Positions 1-8,340 of a stretch of DNA of 64,000 nucleotides are shown here, one piece after another. Both the position numbers and the translations under genes were made by a program. Positions within the stretch are counted from its first letter, which is position 1. Every line of letters begins with the position of its first letter. This DNA is from Psychromonas sp. SA13A (GTDB lineage Bacteria; Pseudomonadota; Gammaproteobacteria; Enterobacterales; Psychromonadaceae), in the NCBI RefSeq assembly GCF_011378715.1, contig NZ_WTKU01000005.1, positions 1-64,000 on the forward strand. The letters are read 5' to 3'. A model generated the notes under the pieces. It ran no database searches, was not told the DNA's origin, and saw only the letters and a program-made list of their open reading frames with translations.

Positions 1-1904
1 GCACCGTTTAAGCCAACGTATTTGTACCAGTAATCAGCAATACCTGCTTCAATTGCTACACGTTTAGTTACCGCTGCTGGTAGTACTGACTCTTTATATT
101 CAGCTGATTGAAGCTCAAACTGCTCTGTACAAGGAATTGATACAACACGTACCGCTTTACCTTGAGCTGTTAATTCTGCAGCACCTTGCATTGCTAACTC
201 AACCTCAGAGCCTGTCGCAATTAAGATGATTTCAGCAGGTGTTTCAGAGTCAAGCAATACATAACCACCTTTTGCCACATCCGCTAATTGCTGTGTATCA
301 CGCGCTTGTGGTTTCAGGTTTTGACGGCTAAAGATAAGTGATGACGGTGCATCAACAGATTCAATCGCAAATTTCCAAGCAACAGCAGATTCAACGCTGT
401 CACATGGACGCCATGTGTTCATGTTCGGTGTTAAACGTAAACTTGCAATTTGCTCGACAGGTTGGTGTGTTGGACCATCTTCACCTAGACCAATTGAGTC
501 ATGCGTAAACACTTGAATAGAACGTTGCTTCATTATTGCAGACATACGTAGTGCGTTACGTGCGTATTCCATAAACATTAAGAATGTTGCGCCGTAAGGA
601 ACAAAACCTTTATGTAATGCAATACCATTGATAATGGCAGCCATTGCAAACTCACGTACGCCGTAATGTAAGTAGTTACCCGTAGCGTCATCAGCAGTAA
701 TGGCTTTAGTACCAGACCACATGGTTAAGTTAGATGGCGCTAAATCAGCAGAACCACCTAATAGCTCTGGTAACATTGCACCAAATGCTTCGATACAGTT
801 TTGTGAGGCTTTACGTGTTGCAATATTGCCTTGGTTAGCTTGTAAATCAACAATGTAAGCAGAAGATTTAGCTTCCCATTCAGCAGGCAATTCGTTATTA
901 ACACGACGTTTATATTCAGCTGCTAATTCAGGGTAAGCCGCAGCGTAGGCTGCGAATTTTTCATCCCAAGATTGCTCTGCGGCTTGGCCTTGTGTTTTGT
1001 TATCCCAACCTGCATAAATATCGGCAGGGATTTCAAATGGACCGTGGTTCCAACCTAATGCTTTACGCGTTGCAGCGATTTCATCGTGACCTAATGGTGC
1101 ACCGTGACAATCGTGTGTACCTTGCTTAGCAGGTGAGCCAAAACCAATAATTGTTTTACAACAAATCATCGTTGGTTTAGTCGTTTCTGCTTTTGCAGAG
1201 ATGATAGCCGCTTTAATTTCTTCAGGGTTATGCCCATCAACAGAAATAACTTGCCATCCGTAAGCTTCAAAACGCTTAGGTGTATCATCAGTGAACCAAC
1301 CTTCTACGTCACCATCGATTGAAATACCGTTGTCATCCCAGAATGCAATCAGTTTACCTAGGCCTAAGGTTCCCGCTAAAGAACAAGCTTCATGAGAAAT
1401 ACCTTCCATTAAACAACCATCACCTAGGAAAGTGTAAGTATGGTGGTCAACAATATCGTGGCCTTCTTTGTTAAAAGAAGCCGCTAAAGAGCGTTCAGCA
1501 ATCGCCATACCAACGGCATTAGTAATACCTTGGCCTAATGGGCCTGTTGTTGTTTCGACACCTGGTGCGTAACCATATTCCGGATGACCCGGTGTTTTTG
1601 AATGTAATTGGCGGAAGCTCTTAAGATCTTCAATTGAAAGGTCGTAACCTGTTAAATGCAATAGAGAATAGATAAGCATTGAACCATGGCCGTTAGACAA
1701 AATAAAGCGGTCGCGATCAGCCCAGTTTGGGTTAGTCGGGTTATGCTTTAAAAAGTCAGTCCATAAGACCTGCGCAATATCAGCCATACCCATTGGTGCG
1801 CCTGGGTGACCTGAATTGGCTTTTTGGACAGCATCCATACTAAGGGCGCGTATTGCGTTAGCTAACTCTTGACGAGAAGGCTGAGAAGTAGAACTCGATG
1901 GCAT
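1..1904 (-). CDS. tkt: Transketolase, C-terminal end cut off by window edge
   Basis: Transketolase moves two-carbon ketol units between sugar phosphates in the non-oxidative pentose phosphate pathway, using thiamine diphosphate. The gene starts at an ATG at 1904 behind a TAGGAG ribosome site. About 634 residues are in the window; the family is usually near 665, so some 30 C-terminal residues lie off the left edge. Near the N-terminus the protein has [15 protein letters not shown], and the thiamine-diphosphate fold region is visible as [13 protein letters not shown], followed by [13 protein letters not shown]. No partner gene of the pathway is adjacent in the window, and the 260 bp upstream hold only a tandem repeat. 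Identification is secure; which paralogue (tktA or tktB type) cannot be told. Confidence 0.96.
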   Translation of the reverse strand, partial: MPSSSTSQPSRQELANAIRALSMDAVQKANSGHPGAPMGMADIAQVLWTDFLKHNPTNPNWADRDRFILSNGHGSMLIYSLLHLTGYDLSIEDLKSFRQLHSKTPGHPEYGYAPGVETTTGPLGQGITNAVGMAIAERSLAASFNKEGHDIVDHHTYTFLGDGCLMEGISHEACSLAGTLGLGKLIAFWDDNGISIDGDVEGWFTDDTPKRFEAYGWQVISVDGHNPEEIKAAIISAKAETTKPTMICCKTIIGFGSPAKQGTHDCHGAPLGHDEIAATRKALGWNHGPFEIPADIYAGWDNKTQGQAAEQSWDEKFAAYAAAYPELAAEYKRRVNNELPAEWEAKSSAYIVDLQANQGNIATRKASQNCIEAFGAMLPELLGGSADLAPSNLTMWSGTKAITADDATGNYLHYGVREFAMAAIINGIALHKGFVPYGATFLMFMEYARNALRMSAIMKQRSIQVFTHDSIGLGEDGPTHQPVEQIASLRLTPNMNTWRPCDSVESAVAWKFAIESVDAPSSLIFSRQNLKPQARDTQQLADVAKGGYVLLDSETPAEIILIATGSEVELAMQGAAELTAQGKAVRVVSIPCTEQFELQSAEYKESVLPAAVTKRVAIEAGIADYWYKYVGLNG

Positions 1905-2089
1905 AAATAACTCCTAAAAATTAAACTTAAATTTAAAAACTAAAATCAGTGTATTTTGTAAATAGGTAAGAAAGTGAGAACTAGATCGACAGAATGGGTA
2001 AAATATTTTCAACAGTGCTGCAATACACAAAATATGTGGTTAAATTGATATATTACACTCCACTAAAGTGGTGGGTTTATAAATTAGTG

Positions 2090-2153
2090 TCTTAATTAAG
2101 TGAATTAGTTAAGTGAATTAGTTAAGTGGATTAGTTAAGTGGATTAATTAAGT
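2090..2153. repeat. 13-bp tandem repeat, four units
   Basis: Four consecutive 13-bp units of the type TGAATTAGTTAAG fill 2101-2152, with a partial unit before them. The last two units differ by one or two bases. The repeat sits between the transketolase start and the end of the neighbouring acetyltransferase gene. Confidence 0.9.
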
Positions 2154-2164
2154 ATCTTCATAAG

Positions 2165-2680
2165 CTAACAGTCCGATGATTGAGCACGTAGGTAATTAAC
2201 CACTTTTTCTTCAAAGGTAACCTCAGAATAAAATTCTTTTACCATCTTGGCAGGTGAAATAGGCGTGCGCTCCATTAAAGGAACGGCTCGTCCGGTGGCA
2301 GTAATATATGCATGTACATCTGTATGTCGAGCCAATAAAGGCTGAATAACATCTCGATACATCACCTCAGCTAATAGGCTCGCATAACCTTGTTTACGAA
2401 AGTCAGGCATAGTCACAAAGTGTATTACGCCTAAATCCTGATATAAGATGCCGTCGAATAAAGTTGTTTTATCCATGCAAGCTTCATAATTTTCTAACAG
2501 ACTATAAGCCACCAGCTGTTCATCAACATACAACTTGAGTAATTCAGCTTGAGTACCATGACGCAATTGCTCATGCTCAGTTAACCATTGGAATAAGTAC
2601 CACATTTTCATGTTAACTTGCCCTAAGTTGAGCATTTCTTGCGCACAATCTTTAGCATTACAATATTCAAAGCGTTGCAT
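2165..2680 (-). CDS. GNAT-family N-acetyltransferase
   Basis: This 171-residue protein is a probable acetyl-CoA-dependent N-acetyltransferase; the substrate is unknown. The GNAT core is visible at about residues 83-110: a beta strand (GVIHFVTMPDFRKQG) followed by ASLLAEV, matching the V-x-P-x-x-R-x-x-G-x-[GA] pyrophosphate-binding loop of the family. The N-terminal 60 residues and the C-terminal 40 are not recognisable. It starts at an ATG at 2680 with AGG seven bases upstream. It appears to be a single-gene unit. Assignment to the superfamily is good, to a specific enzyme not possible. Confidence 0.8.
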   Translation of the reverse strand: MQRFEYCNAKDCAQEMLNLGQVNMKMWYLFQWLTEHEQLRHGTQAELLKLYVDEQLVAYSLLENYEACMDKTTLFDGILYQDLGVIHFVTMPDFRKQGYASLLAEVMYRDVIQPLLARHTDVHAYITATGRAVPLMERTPISPAKMVKEFYSEVTFEEKVVNYLRAQSSDC

Positions 2681-2740
2681 TTATTACCTATATTTATTTA
2701 ATGAGCCTAATAGAGCTTCTGGCCAAAATAACCATTCACA

Positions 2741-2779
2741 TTAGCATTAGCATTAGCATTAGCATTAGCATTAGCATTA
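2741..2779. repeat. Hexanucleotide repeat (TTAGCA)6
   Basis: Six perfect TTAGCA units plus TTA lie 60-100 bp upstream of the acetyltransferase start at 2680 and just downstream of the GyrI-like gene. Perfect short repeats of this kind are prone to slippage in replication. Confidence 0.95.
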
Positions 2780-2821
2780 AAGAATACAATGCAGGCTGAG
2801 CAGTAACCACAATAGCGAGTG

Positions 2822-3271
2822 TTATTTTATCGCAATGTGTATTTCAATTTCATTATAGTTTGGATAAAACTCAAAATCAGTGGAATAAGTGCGCTGATGT
2901 TTAGCCTCTGGATTCGAAAAATAATTCCAAACCTCAGTCCACCCATCAATGGCAATTTGTGGCATTTCTCCTTTGTGTTTAAAGACAAGATACTTGCCAG
3001 CGGAGATTACTACTTTTTGTAAAGGTATAGATGCAGGTAAATTTTTACCATAAAAACCAGCTAATACACTAAATTGACCGCGAGCATCTGATTCATAATC
3101 AAAATATACTCCGTAAACTCTTTCTCCACTTTGATAATCAACATCAACAACCTTATCAAACTGTTGCCACAAAGCGCCTATTTTTCCTTTATCAGCGCTC
3201 ATTTCAGTTTCATTATCAGTTCTGATACTTAAGCCATGCAGTATTTTTTCTGAAACATTACGTATCGTCAT
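2822..3271 (-). CDS. GyrI-like / AraC-type effector-binding domain protein
   Basis: A stand-alone effector-binding domain of the GyrI/Rob C-terminal type, about 149 residues, the usual length for these proteins. The sequence from MTIRNVSEK onward has the features of the fold: GLSIRTDNETEM in the first strand, IGALWQQF in the first helix, GVYFDYESD in the middle, YLVFKHKGEMPQIAIDGWTEVWNYF in the second half, and an acidic FEFYPNYNEIEIHIAIK end. Such domains bind small hydrophobic or cationic compounds; some act as toxin or inhibitor buffers. The open frame extends upstream to 3367, but the extra 32 residues do not resemble the family, so the ATG at 3271 is preferred. No DNA-binding domain is attached and no transporter is adjacent. 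Confidence 0.7.
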   Translation of the reverse strand: MTIRNVSEKILHGLSIRTDNETEMSADKGKIGALWQQFDKVVDVDYQSGERVYGVYFDYESDARGQFSVLAGFYGKNLPASIPLQKVVISAGKYLVFKHKGEMPQIAIDGWTEVWNYFSNPEAKHQRTYSTDFEFYPNYNEIEIHIAIK

Positions 3272-3521
3272 AACAAATCCAAGTAAAAAATCGGATAGTT
3301 TACCGAAGTATTCAACAGAAGCACTACTATGAGGCAATACTATGCAGCAGTGAATAGTTTTGCTCATGCTAAGTTGAGGTTAGTTATATCACAATCAAGA
3401 ATAAGGATTAAAAGTTATAAATATTATCCTGGTTATTTTCCAGAGGAGTTGATCTTTGAAGTGTATTTTTCTAGTGCATCAAAGGAAAACTGTGATGCAC
3501 AAGTATCTATATTTCCTAATA

Positions 3522-3908
3522 TTAACTATTGATAATGGCACGCTCAATAAAGACTTCTTTTGCTATCTGCATCGCATTGAGTGCAGCAGGAAAACCTGCA
3601 TAAACAGCCATTTGTATAATTACTTCTGTCACTTCCTGTGGTTTACATCCTACATTCAGCGCACCATTAATATGTACATTTAATTGCGGTAAGCAACTCC
3701 CCATTGCAGTTAATGCAGCCACCGTTGCTAATTCTCTGCTCTTAAGATCAAGCCCTGCTCTAGGGTAGATATCACCAAAAGCAAACTCAATAGTATACTT
3801 GGCTAAGTCGGGAGAAATAGTTGCTAAACTATCAATCACTTTTTGCCCTGCCTCTCCATCAATTTCTTGTAATTTGATAAGGCCATCTTGATAACGTTTA
3901 TTATTCAT
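3522..3908 (-). CDS. Carboxymuconolactone decarboxylase family protein
   Basis: A 128-residue CMD-family protein. Conserved features are the central LDLKSRELATVAALTAMGSCLPQLNVHINGALNVG segment (given here by residues about 54-88; the key positions are the Glu of SRE, the Cys of GSC and the His of NVHINGAL) and the following PQEVTEVIIQMAVYAGFPAALNAM. It lacks the CxxC of AhpD, so it is closer to the decarboxylase branch; its real reaction is unknown. A strong AAGGAAAG precedes the ATG at 3908. About 60 bp upstream is a MerR-type promoter with a dyad, and a merR gene lies further upstream in the same orientation, so regulation by that MerR protein is likely. Confidence 0.85.
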   Translation of the reverse strand: MNNKRYQDGLIKLQEIDGEAGQKVIDSLATISPDLAKYTIEFAFGDIYPRAGLDLKSRELATVAALTAMGSCLPQLNVHINGALNVGCKPQEVTEVIIQMAVYAGFPAALNAMQIAKEVFIERAIINS

Positions 3909-3969
3909 TTTCTTTCCTTATGTATTTATTAATAAGCCAACTTTCAATAACAATCGGATTTCGTTAACC

Positions 3970-4000
3970 ACTCTACAACTTAGAGCCAACTCTAAGTCAA
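3970..4000 (-). promoter_or_regulatory. MerR-type promoter with 19-bp spacer and dyad operator
   Basis: On the minus strand TTGACT (3995-4000) and TAGAGT (3970-3975) are separated by exactly 19 bp, the unusually long spacer typical of promoters activated by MerR-family regulators. Within the spacer lies a perfect 8-bp inverted repeat, ACTTAGAG/CTCTAAGT with a CCAA centre, at 3978-3997. It points at the CMD-family gene starting at 3908. Confidence 0.75.
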
Positions 4001-4262
4001 GTGTTTAAAAGATGAAAAATTTGAGAAGATTAGCCAATGGGCAAAACGTAGATTTATTAATATAAGTTTATGAAAATTTTGAATTGTCGACAGTGACTTT
4101 ATAAGAAATTTAATATCAAAGAATTAAGCTGTAACACTTTTATTTTAATGACTTTTAATTTTAATGCCTTGTTATTTAATGATTTAAGGAAGGTATATTA
4201 AGGAAAGGTAATTGAAATAATAGCGAGTACAAATTGTTTATAAATTATATTGATGCCTATAT

Positions 4263-4622
4263 TCATTGCACTTTAATAACGTCGCTATAATAGGTGATTT
4301 TTTGTTGCAGCTTCTTAAGGTTTAACTGCTGCTCAGTAATATTTTCCTCAAGTTTAAGGGCGTGATCCTGTAACATCTTCATTCTTTGCTCTGATGTCGA
4401 AATGCCCTGCTCTCTTAATTCTGCATACTTCAAGATTCCTTCCAGTGGCATCCCCGTATCTTTTAATCGCTTTATAAAGGCGACCCAAACTATATCTTGC
4501 TCTGTAAACCAACGGTGGCCACTGCTATTACGAGAAATGTTTTTTAATAACCCCATTTTTTCATAATATCTAACGGTATAAGCAGTGAGCTTGGTTGCCT
4601 CTGAAAATTTTTTAATATTCAT
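4263..4622 (-). CDS. MerR-family transcriptional regulator
   Basis: A 119-residue regulator with an N-terminal winged helix-turn-helix of the MerR type: MNIKKFSEATKLTAYTVRYYEKMGLL (residues about 1-26), then SSGHRWFTEQDIVWVAFIKRLKDTGMPL, and a coiled-coil dimerisation helix to the end. There is no cysteine-rich metal loop at the C-terminus, so it belongs to the organic-effector or aldehyde/thiol-sensing branch (AdhR/NmlR-like) rather than the metal sensors. The 19-bp-spacer promoter at 3970-4000 in front of the downstream CMD gene is its probable target. A 12-bp palindrome CTTGAATTCAAG at 4637-4648, just upstream of its own start, may be a second site. AGGA precedes the ATG by eight bases. 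Confidence 0.9.
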   Translation of the reverse strand: MNIKKFSEATKLTAYTVRYYEKMGLLKNISRNSSGHRWFTEQDIVWVAFIKRLKDTGMPLEGILKYAELREQGISTSEQRMKMLQDHALKLEENITEQQLNLKKLQQKITYYSDVIKVQ

Positions 4623-4636
4623 GAATTTTTCCTAAT

Positions 4637-4648
4637 CTTGAATTCAAG
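4637..4648. promoter_or_regulatory. Perfect 12-bp palindrome upstream of merR
   Basis: CTTGAATTCAAG lies 15-26 bp before the merR start codon and could serve in autoregulation. Chance occurrence in AT-rich DNA is also possible. Confidence 0.3.
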
Positions 4649-4740
4649 TAATAAGTCCTAATAATTAAAATATACACTAACAAAGTAAACCAAATGAGTG
4701 ATCAAAACGTATAACTCGAAACAACCTCAAGGAGTAAATC

Positions 4741-4917
4741 ATGTTTTCAATATTTAAAAAAGATCCAATTAAAAAACTCAACCAACAACTGTCTGCAAAA
4801 TTAGAGGAAGCAATGAACGCACAGCGTAACGGCGATATAAGAACTTACTCGCAATTAAGCTTTGAAGCACAAGAAATTGAAAAGCAGTTAATCGTCTTAG
4901 AAAATGCAAACAAGTAG
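4741..4917 (+). CDS. Small DUF6435-like protein (58 aa)
   Basis: An ATG at 4741 behind a clear AAGGAG (at about 4729-4734) opens a 58-codon frame: MFSIFKKDPIKKLNQ, then helical sequence with EEAMNAQRNGDIRTYSQLS and an EIEKQL end. This matches my memory of the DUF6435 family of very short proteins from Vibrio, Shewanella and relatives, which share the MF.(L/I)F(K/R)KDP.KKL start and AQRNGDIR.Y core. Function unknown. It is charged, predicted helical, without signal or membrane segment. It is divergent from merR. Confidence 0.8.
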   Translation: MFSIFKKDPIKKLNQQLSAKLEEAMNAQRNGDIRTYSQLSFEAQEIEKQLIVLENANK

Positions 4918-5116
4918 AAGATTATTGATAGCCTTATAAATTTATCTTTGTATTTAAGAGCTCATTTGGTTGCATGTGATAGAGCCTTTGACAGTCCCTA
5001 TTAACTTAGATTGAGATGGTGTTGTTTATTAGGGTATCGATCATTAGGGTATCAAATATTATACTAGCGATTGTTTTAGAGCTGTGGCGATTGACAATGA
5101 TCTAATACTAAATGGC

Positions 5117-5701
5117 TTATAAGACAGCACTTAATGCCCACCCTCCTAGTATTAGAATAGTTAGACTAATCATCGCTTTCTTTTTGTGTTTATTGATAAT
5201 GCGTTCAGCATGGTTTCCTGCATAATATACAACTAACGCCAAACCAAAGTAACGAATAGAACGTGCAATTGCAGAAGCAATTAAAAATAAAGTAAGTGAG
5301 TACTTAGTTGCACCAGCAGCAAGCATTGCGATTTGGAATGGAATCGGAATAATGCCTAGTGTAATAACAAACCAAAATCCTTGATTTTCCATGCTTTGTC
5401 TGACATTTTCAAACTGTGTTGGGTTTGAAAATGTTTCAATGATCCAATCGCCAACCACATCAAATAAATAATACCCAAGTGCATAACCAAATAAAGCGCC
5501 CACAATACAACCTAAGGTTGCCATTAAGGCAATAAGCCAAAGCTTTTCGCGACGTGCCTGCATTAACGGTACTAATACCGCTTCCAATGGGATGGGAACA
5601 ATGGTTGATTCCAAAAATGATGCAATCGTAATACCACTCAACATATGCTTTGAATCAATAAACTTACGTGTTTTTTGTTTTATCTTTTTTTGGATTGGCA
5701 T
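5117..5701 (-). CDS. YqaA / VTT-domain (DedA-like) membrane protein
   Basis: A 194-residue inner-membrane protein of the VTT (SNARE-associated/DedA-like) superfamily. Visible features are FLESTIVPIPLEAVLVPLMQARREKLWLIALMATLGCIVGALFGYALGY (residues about 30-78, here described by its E...P.P motif and the G...GA..GY..G pattern) and a second membrane hairpin FWFVITLGIIPIPFQIAMLAAGA, ending with two more hydrophobic segments. The proline-rich PIP pairs and the conserved RSIRYFGLA are typical of the YqaA branch. DedA-family relatives support lipid scrambling or undecaprenyl-phosphate recycling, but the role of this branch is unknown. It is monocistronic as far as can be seen. Confidence 0.8.
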   Translation of the reverse strand: MPIQKKIKQKTRKFIDSKHMLSGITIASFLESTIVPIPLEAVLVPLMQARREKLWLIALMATLGCIVGALFGYALGYYLFDVVGDWIIETFSNPTQFENVRQSMENQGFWFVITLGIIPIPFQIAMLAAGATKYSLTLFLIASAIARSIRYFGLALVVYYAGNHAERIINKHKKKAMISLTILILGGWALSAVL

Positions 5702-6096
5702 AATGTATCTCTTTAGTGGCTAGGATCTTGGTTAGCTACCGTTTCAGTTACCTGATGGTTAAATCAGCTGATGACTAAGTTAACTGATTATGTAAGTTAT
5801 TTAGTAGTTATTTAAAATCAAATAGCAGTTATTTAGTATCAAAGTTGCAGATATGAATATTGTTCATCATCAATAAAATAATTTTGAATATACCCTTTTA
5901 AAATAACGTTAATGGCTTCATTTTTAGCATATAAGTATGAAGGCGTATTGATATGGAGGACTGATTAATGGGGCAGCAATCAGGGGCTACCCCTAGAACT
6001 TAGACAACATTTTACTACTACAAACCTACTTAGCACTTAACTTATGCATCGATGTATGTACAGCTTGAGTACGGTCGTTGCCCTATGTAAAACGAC
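5702..6096. other. Intergenic, no gene seen
   Basis: AT-rich 395 bp between the YqaA-like gene and csbD. It contains short repeats of AGTTATTTAGTA type around 5797-5840. I see no convincing open frame, RNA gene or terminator. Confidence 0.5.
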
Positions 6097-6288
6097 TTAG
6101 TAGTATGATTTTTCAAACTCTTTTTTGGCTTCATCTTCAGCCATTCCATACTTCTCTTGCATTTTTCCTTGAAACTTTTCTAGGTTACCATCAATTTCTT
6201 GTAAATCATCATCAGTTAATTTACCCCAATTCGCTTTAAGTGTACCTGAAACTTGTTTCCACTTACCTTCGATAATATCGTTGTTCAT
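6097..6288 (-). CDS. CsbD-family stress protein
   Basis: A 63-residue hydrophilic protein of the CsbD family, made under stress in many bacteria; molecular function is not established. The start MNNDIIEGKWKQVSGTLKANWG and the KLTDDDLQEIDGNLEKFQGKMQEKYG core are the family hallmarks (I..GKWKQ..G..K..WG and LTDDDL..I.G...).  A strong AAGGAG lies seven bases before the ATG at 6288. Expression is probably controlled by a stress sigma factor, but I could not pick out a promoter. Confidence 0.93.
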   Translation of the reverse strand: MNNDIIEGKWKQVSGTLKANWGKLTDDDLQEIDGNLEKFQGKMQEKYGMAEDEAKKEFEKSYY

Positions 6289-6627
6289 TAAGTAACTCCT
6301 TGCTTTATTATAAGGTTTATTAAACTTGGTTTAATAAAAGAGCCATTAAAAAGAATATTTAAAAATAACATCGTCATTAGAATCATTTATGTTACAGAAC
6401 TTTTCATTGAACTCAATTAACTACAACCAAGTTCCATGCCAACACATAAATCATTGATTATTAAATAAAAACATAAAAGGTAAGTGATAAGCATGTGACT
6501 TCTTTGTAATAATTACAGCCCTGCTTGTCAATATTTCATGGGGCACAATGAAAACAAATGCTCAATAAGTTACATTATTGAATAATGCCTTACGCCATAG
6601 CAGTTGAATCTAGCAACGCTATAGTGA
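6289..6627. other. Intergenic, no gene seen
   Basis: 339 bp of AT-rich DNA between csbD and the EEP-family gene. No frame longer than background, no RNA gene and no strong hairpin was recognised. The csbD promoter must lie in this stretch, but no clear -35/-10 pair stood out. Confidence 0.5.
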
Positions 6628-7593
6628 TTATTTATTAACGTAAACTAACTCACTGAGTAAAGGGAAGTGATCTGAGTCGATAGATGGCATTCTTTGTATT
6701 GAACCCAACTCAAAATGTTCACTATGGAAAATATGATCTAGAGGCCAACGCAAAATAGGATAACTGGCATGAAACGTATTAAACATGCCCCTGCCCATCC
6801 TTGGATCCTTAAGTCCACTAATACGCCTAAAAGCACGCGTAGTTGGCGACCAAGCAACATCATTTAAATCGCCGGTCACTATAATAGGCTCCGTTTGTCC
6901 TGCAACTTGCTTTGCAATTACCAATAACTCCCGATCTCTTGGCGTTGAGGTTGTGTTCTCTGTTGGACTTGGCGGCGCAGGATGTAGAAAATGACATTTA
7001 ACTTTAATATTATTTTTTAACACTAAATAACAGTGTATTGAAGGGATCCCTTCCTCGATAAGCTCTAATAATTGTACATCCTCTAATACAAACTTACTGT
7101 AAAGGTGCATACCGTATAAATTATCTAATGGGCAATTAACTCGATGTGGATATTCGCTATGGATGGGGTGTAATGCATCTTCCCACCATTGATCTGTTTC
7201 CAAGGTCACCACCACATCAGGCTGGTATGACTGAATTAACTTAATTAACTTTTCAGCAGAATGATTGGGCATCAGTACATTGCTGGTCATTATTTTAATT
7301 GATTGTTGATATGGTGCGGTCGCCTTTTTCACTTGTATTGGATATAGCCTTGTGTAAGGAAAAATCCAAGCGATTTGATACAAAGATAATAAACCGTTAA
7401 TACTAACAAGCACAATTGCCATGCTAGGAGAAGCAAGGAAGAGGCTAGCAATGGTAAGACTCACAGTGAGTACGGCAATTTGTACGCGCGGAAACTCCCA
7501 CACTCTCGATAACCAATGATTACTCGGTAATAAAGGCACTAGTGTCACGCACAACATGATGCAAGTGAATAGGATAATAATAATTTCAAACAT
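6628..7593 (-). CDS. Membrane-anchored endonuclease/exonuclease/phosphatase-family protein
   Basis: About 321 residues. Two or three hydrophobic segments (residues about 1-85) anchor a C-terminal EEP-superfamily domain that would face outside the inner membrane. Catalytic motifs are visible in order: KIMTSNVL (Asn), VVTLETDQWW (Glu), PIIVTGDLND (GDxN), PLDHIF and SIDSDHFPLL (SDH). All key metal-binding and catalytic residues seem present. The layout is the same as E. coli YafD and related phosphodiesterase-like proteins; the substrate is unknown. The frame opens with TTG at 7599, but AAGGA is seven bases from the ATG at 7593, which I prefer. Confidence 0.85.
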   Translation of the reverse strand: MFEIIIILFTCIMLCVTLVPLLPSNHWLSRVWEFPRVQIAVLTVSLTIASLFLASPSMAIVLVSINGLLSLYQIAWIFPYTRLYPIQVKKATAPYQQSIKIMTSNVLMPNHSAEKLIKLIQSYQPDVVVTLETDQWWEDALHPIHSEYPHRVNCPLDNLYGMHLYSKFVLEDVQLLELIEEGIPSIHCYLVLKNNIKVKCHFLHPAPPSPTENTTSTPRDRELLVIAKQVAGQTEPIIVTGDLNDVAWSPTTRAFRRISGLKDPRMGRGMFNTFHASYPILRWPLDHIFHSEHFELGSIQRMPSIDSDHFPLLSELVYVNK

Positions 7594-7606
7594 CTTCAAT
7601 TCCTTG

Positions 7607-7710
7607 GCTAACTATCTTTTAAATAACTATTTTCTAAATAGCCATTTTTTAAATAAGCACTTTTTAATAACTATGTTGCTCTAAATAGCTATGTATTTCT
7701 AAATAATTGG
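7607..7710. repeat. Degenerate repeats of TAAATAnCTATTT type
   Basis: Five or six imperfect copies of a roughly 17-bp AT-rich unit (TTTAAATAACTATTTTC and variants) occur just upstream of the EEP gene start. The remaining DNA up to 7918 shows no gene. This covers most of the 325-bp gap between the two minus-strand genes. Confidence 0.6.
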
Positions 7711-7918
7711 TTCTAATTATGTCTTAATATGCCTTAATTATAGCGCAGTGAGAACTACGTTATGCCCTATGACGTGTGCATTAATTAATGACAGGGTAAT
7801 GAAGAGATAATCTTGTAAGAATAAGATCATCTAGGAAGTTCATAAAGTAATAATCGATACTTTGTATTTCATGATCCATTGTGTGCGATAATTTTTCGCT
7901 AGCGTAACCATTAATACT

Positions 7919-8254
7919 TTACTGAGAAAGTCCTCTTTGTTTTCGCGCCTCCTCAATACTGCCAGCATTGTGTAAATTTTTATATCCTTCTAGCTTTAGC
8001 GCTGAAATGGCGATATCAGATCTCCCCCCAGTTTTATCATAAAAATAGAAAACTGTTTCTCTATCGGGAAACAGTTTAACCACTTCTCTAACAATATTAG
8101 AATGCGAAATACGTAAGTCTCCTGCAATATTGTCACGTTGATTTTCCACTAAGGTACGAACATCAATCCACACCGGTTCATCAGCATAAGACAATGAACT
8201 AAATAGCATAGCCAAGGTAAATGAAGCGATACTAATAAGCCTTTTAATTTTCAT
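7919..8254 (-). CDS. Secreted rhodanese-like protein lacking the catalytic Cys
   Basis: A 111-residue protein with a signal peptide (cleavage likely after SLSYA, residue 24) and a single rhodanese domain of the small PspE type: VWIDVRTLVENQRDNIAGDLRISHSNI near the start and TVFYFYDKTGGRSDIAISALKLEGYKNLHNAGS at the active-site region. In PspE-type sulfurtransferases the active loop begins with Cys (YCxxGxRS); here the corresponding position is Asp in FYDKTGGRS and there is no Cys in the mature protein. Sulfur transfer is therefore unlikely; a binding role is possible. AAAGGAG precedes the ATG. It lies downstream of cinA in the same direction. Confidence 0.8.
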   Translation of the reverse strand: MKIKRLISIASFTLAMLFSSLSYADEPVWIDVRTLVENQRDNIAGDLRISHSNIVREVVKLFPDRETVFYFYDKTGGRSDIAISALKLEGYKNLHNAGSIEEARKQRGLSQ

Positions 8255-8269
8255 TAAATAACTCCTTTT

Positions 8270-8335
8270 GAGCTAACCATAGTTTTTAGTTAACCATAGT
8301 TTTGAGTTAACCACAGTTTGAGTTAACCACAGTCT
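8270..8335. repeat. 16-bp tandem repeat, four units
   Basis: Four imperfect 16- to 18-bp units of the form GAGTTAACCATAGTTT fill the gap between the end of cinA (8341) and the start of the rhodanese-like gene (8254). The two left and two right units form subtypes (CATAG against CACAG). Confidence 0.9.
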
Positions 8336-8340
8336 TCAGG

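Noticed and set aside
3272-3367. N-terminal extension of the GyrI-like protein
   Set aside because: The extra 32 residues do not resemble the family, whose usual length begins at the ATG at 3271.
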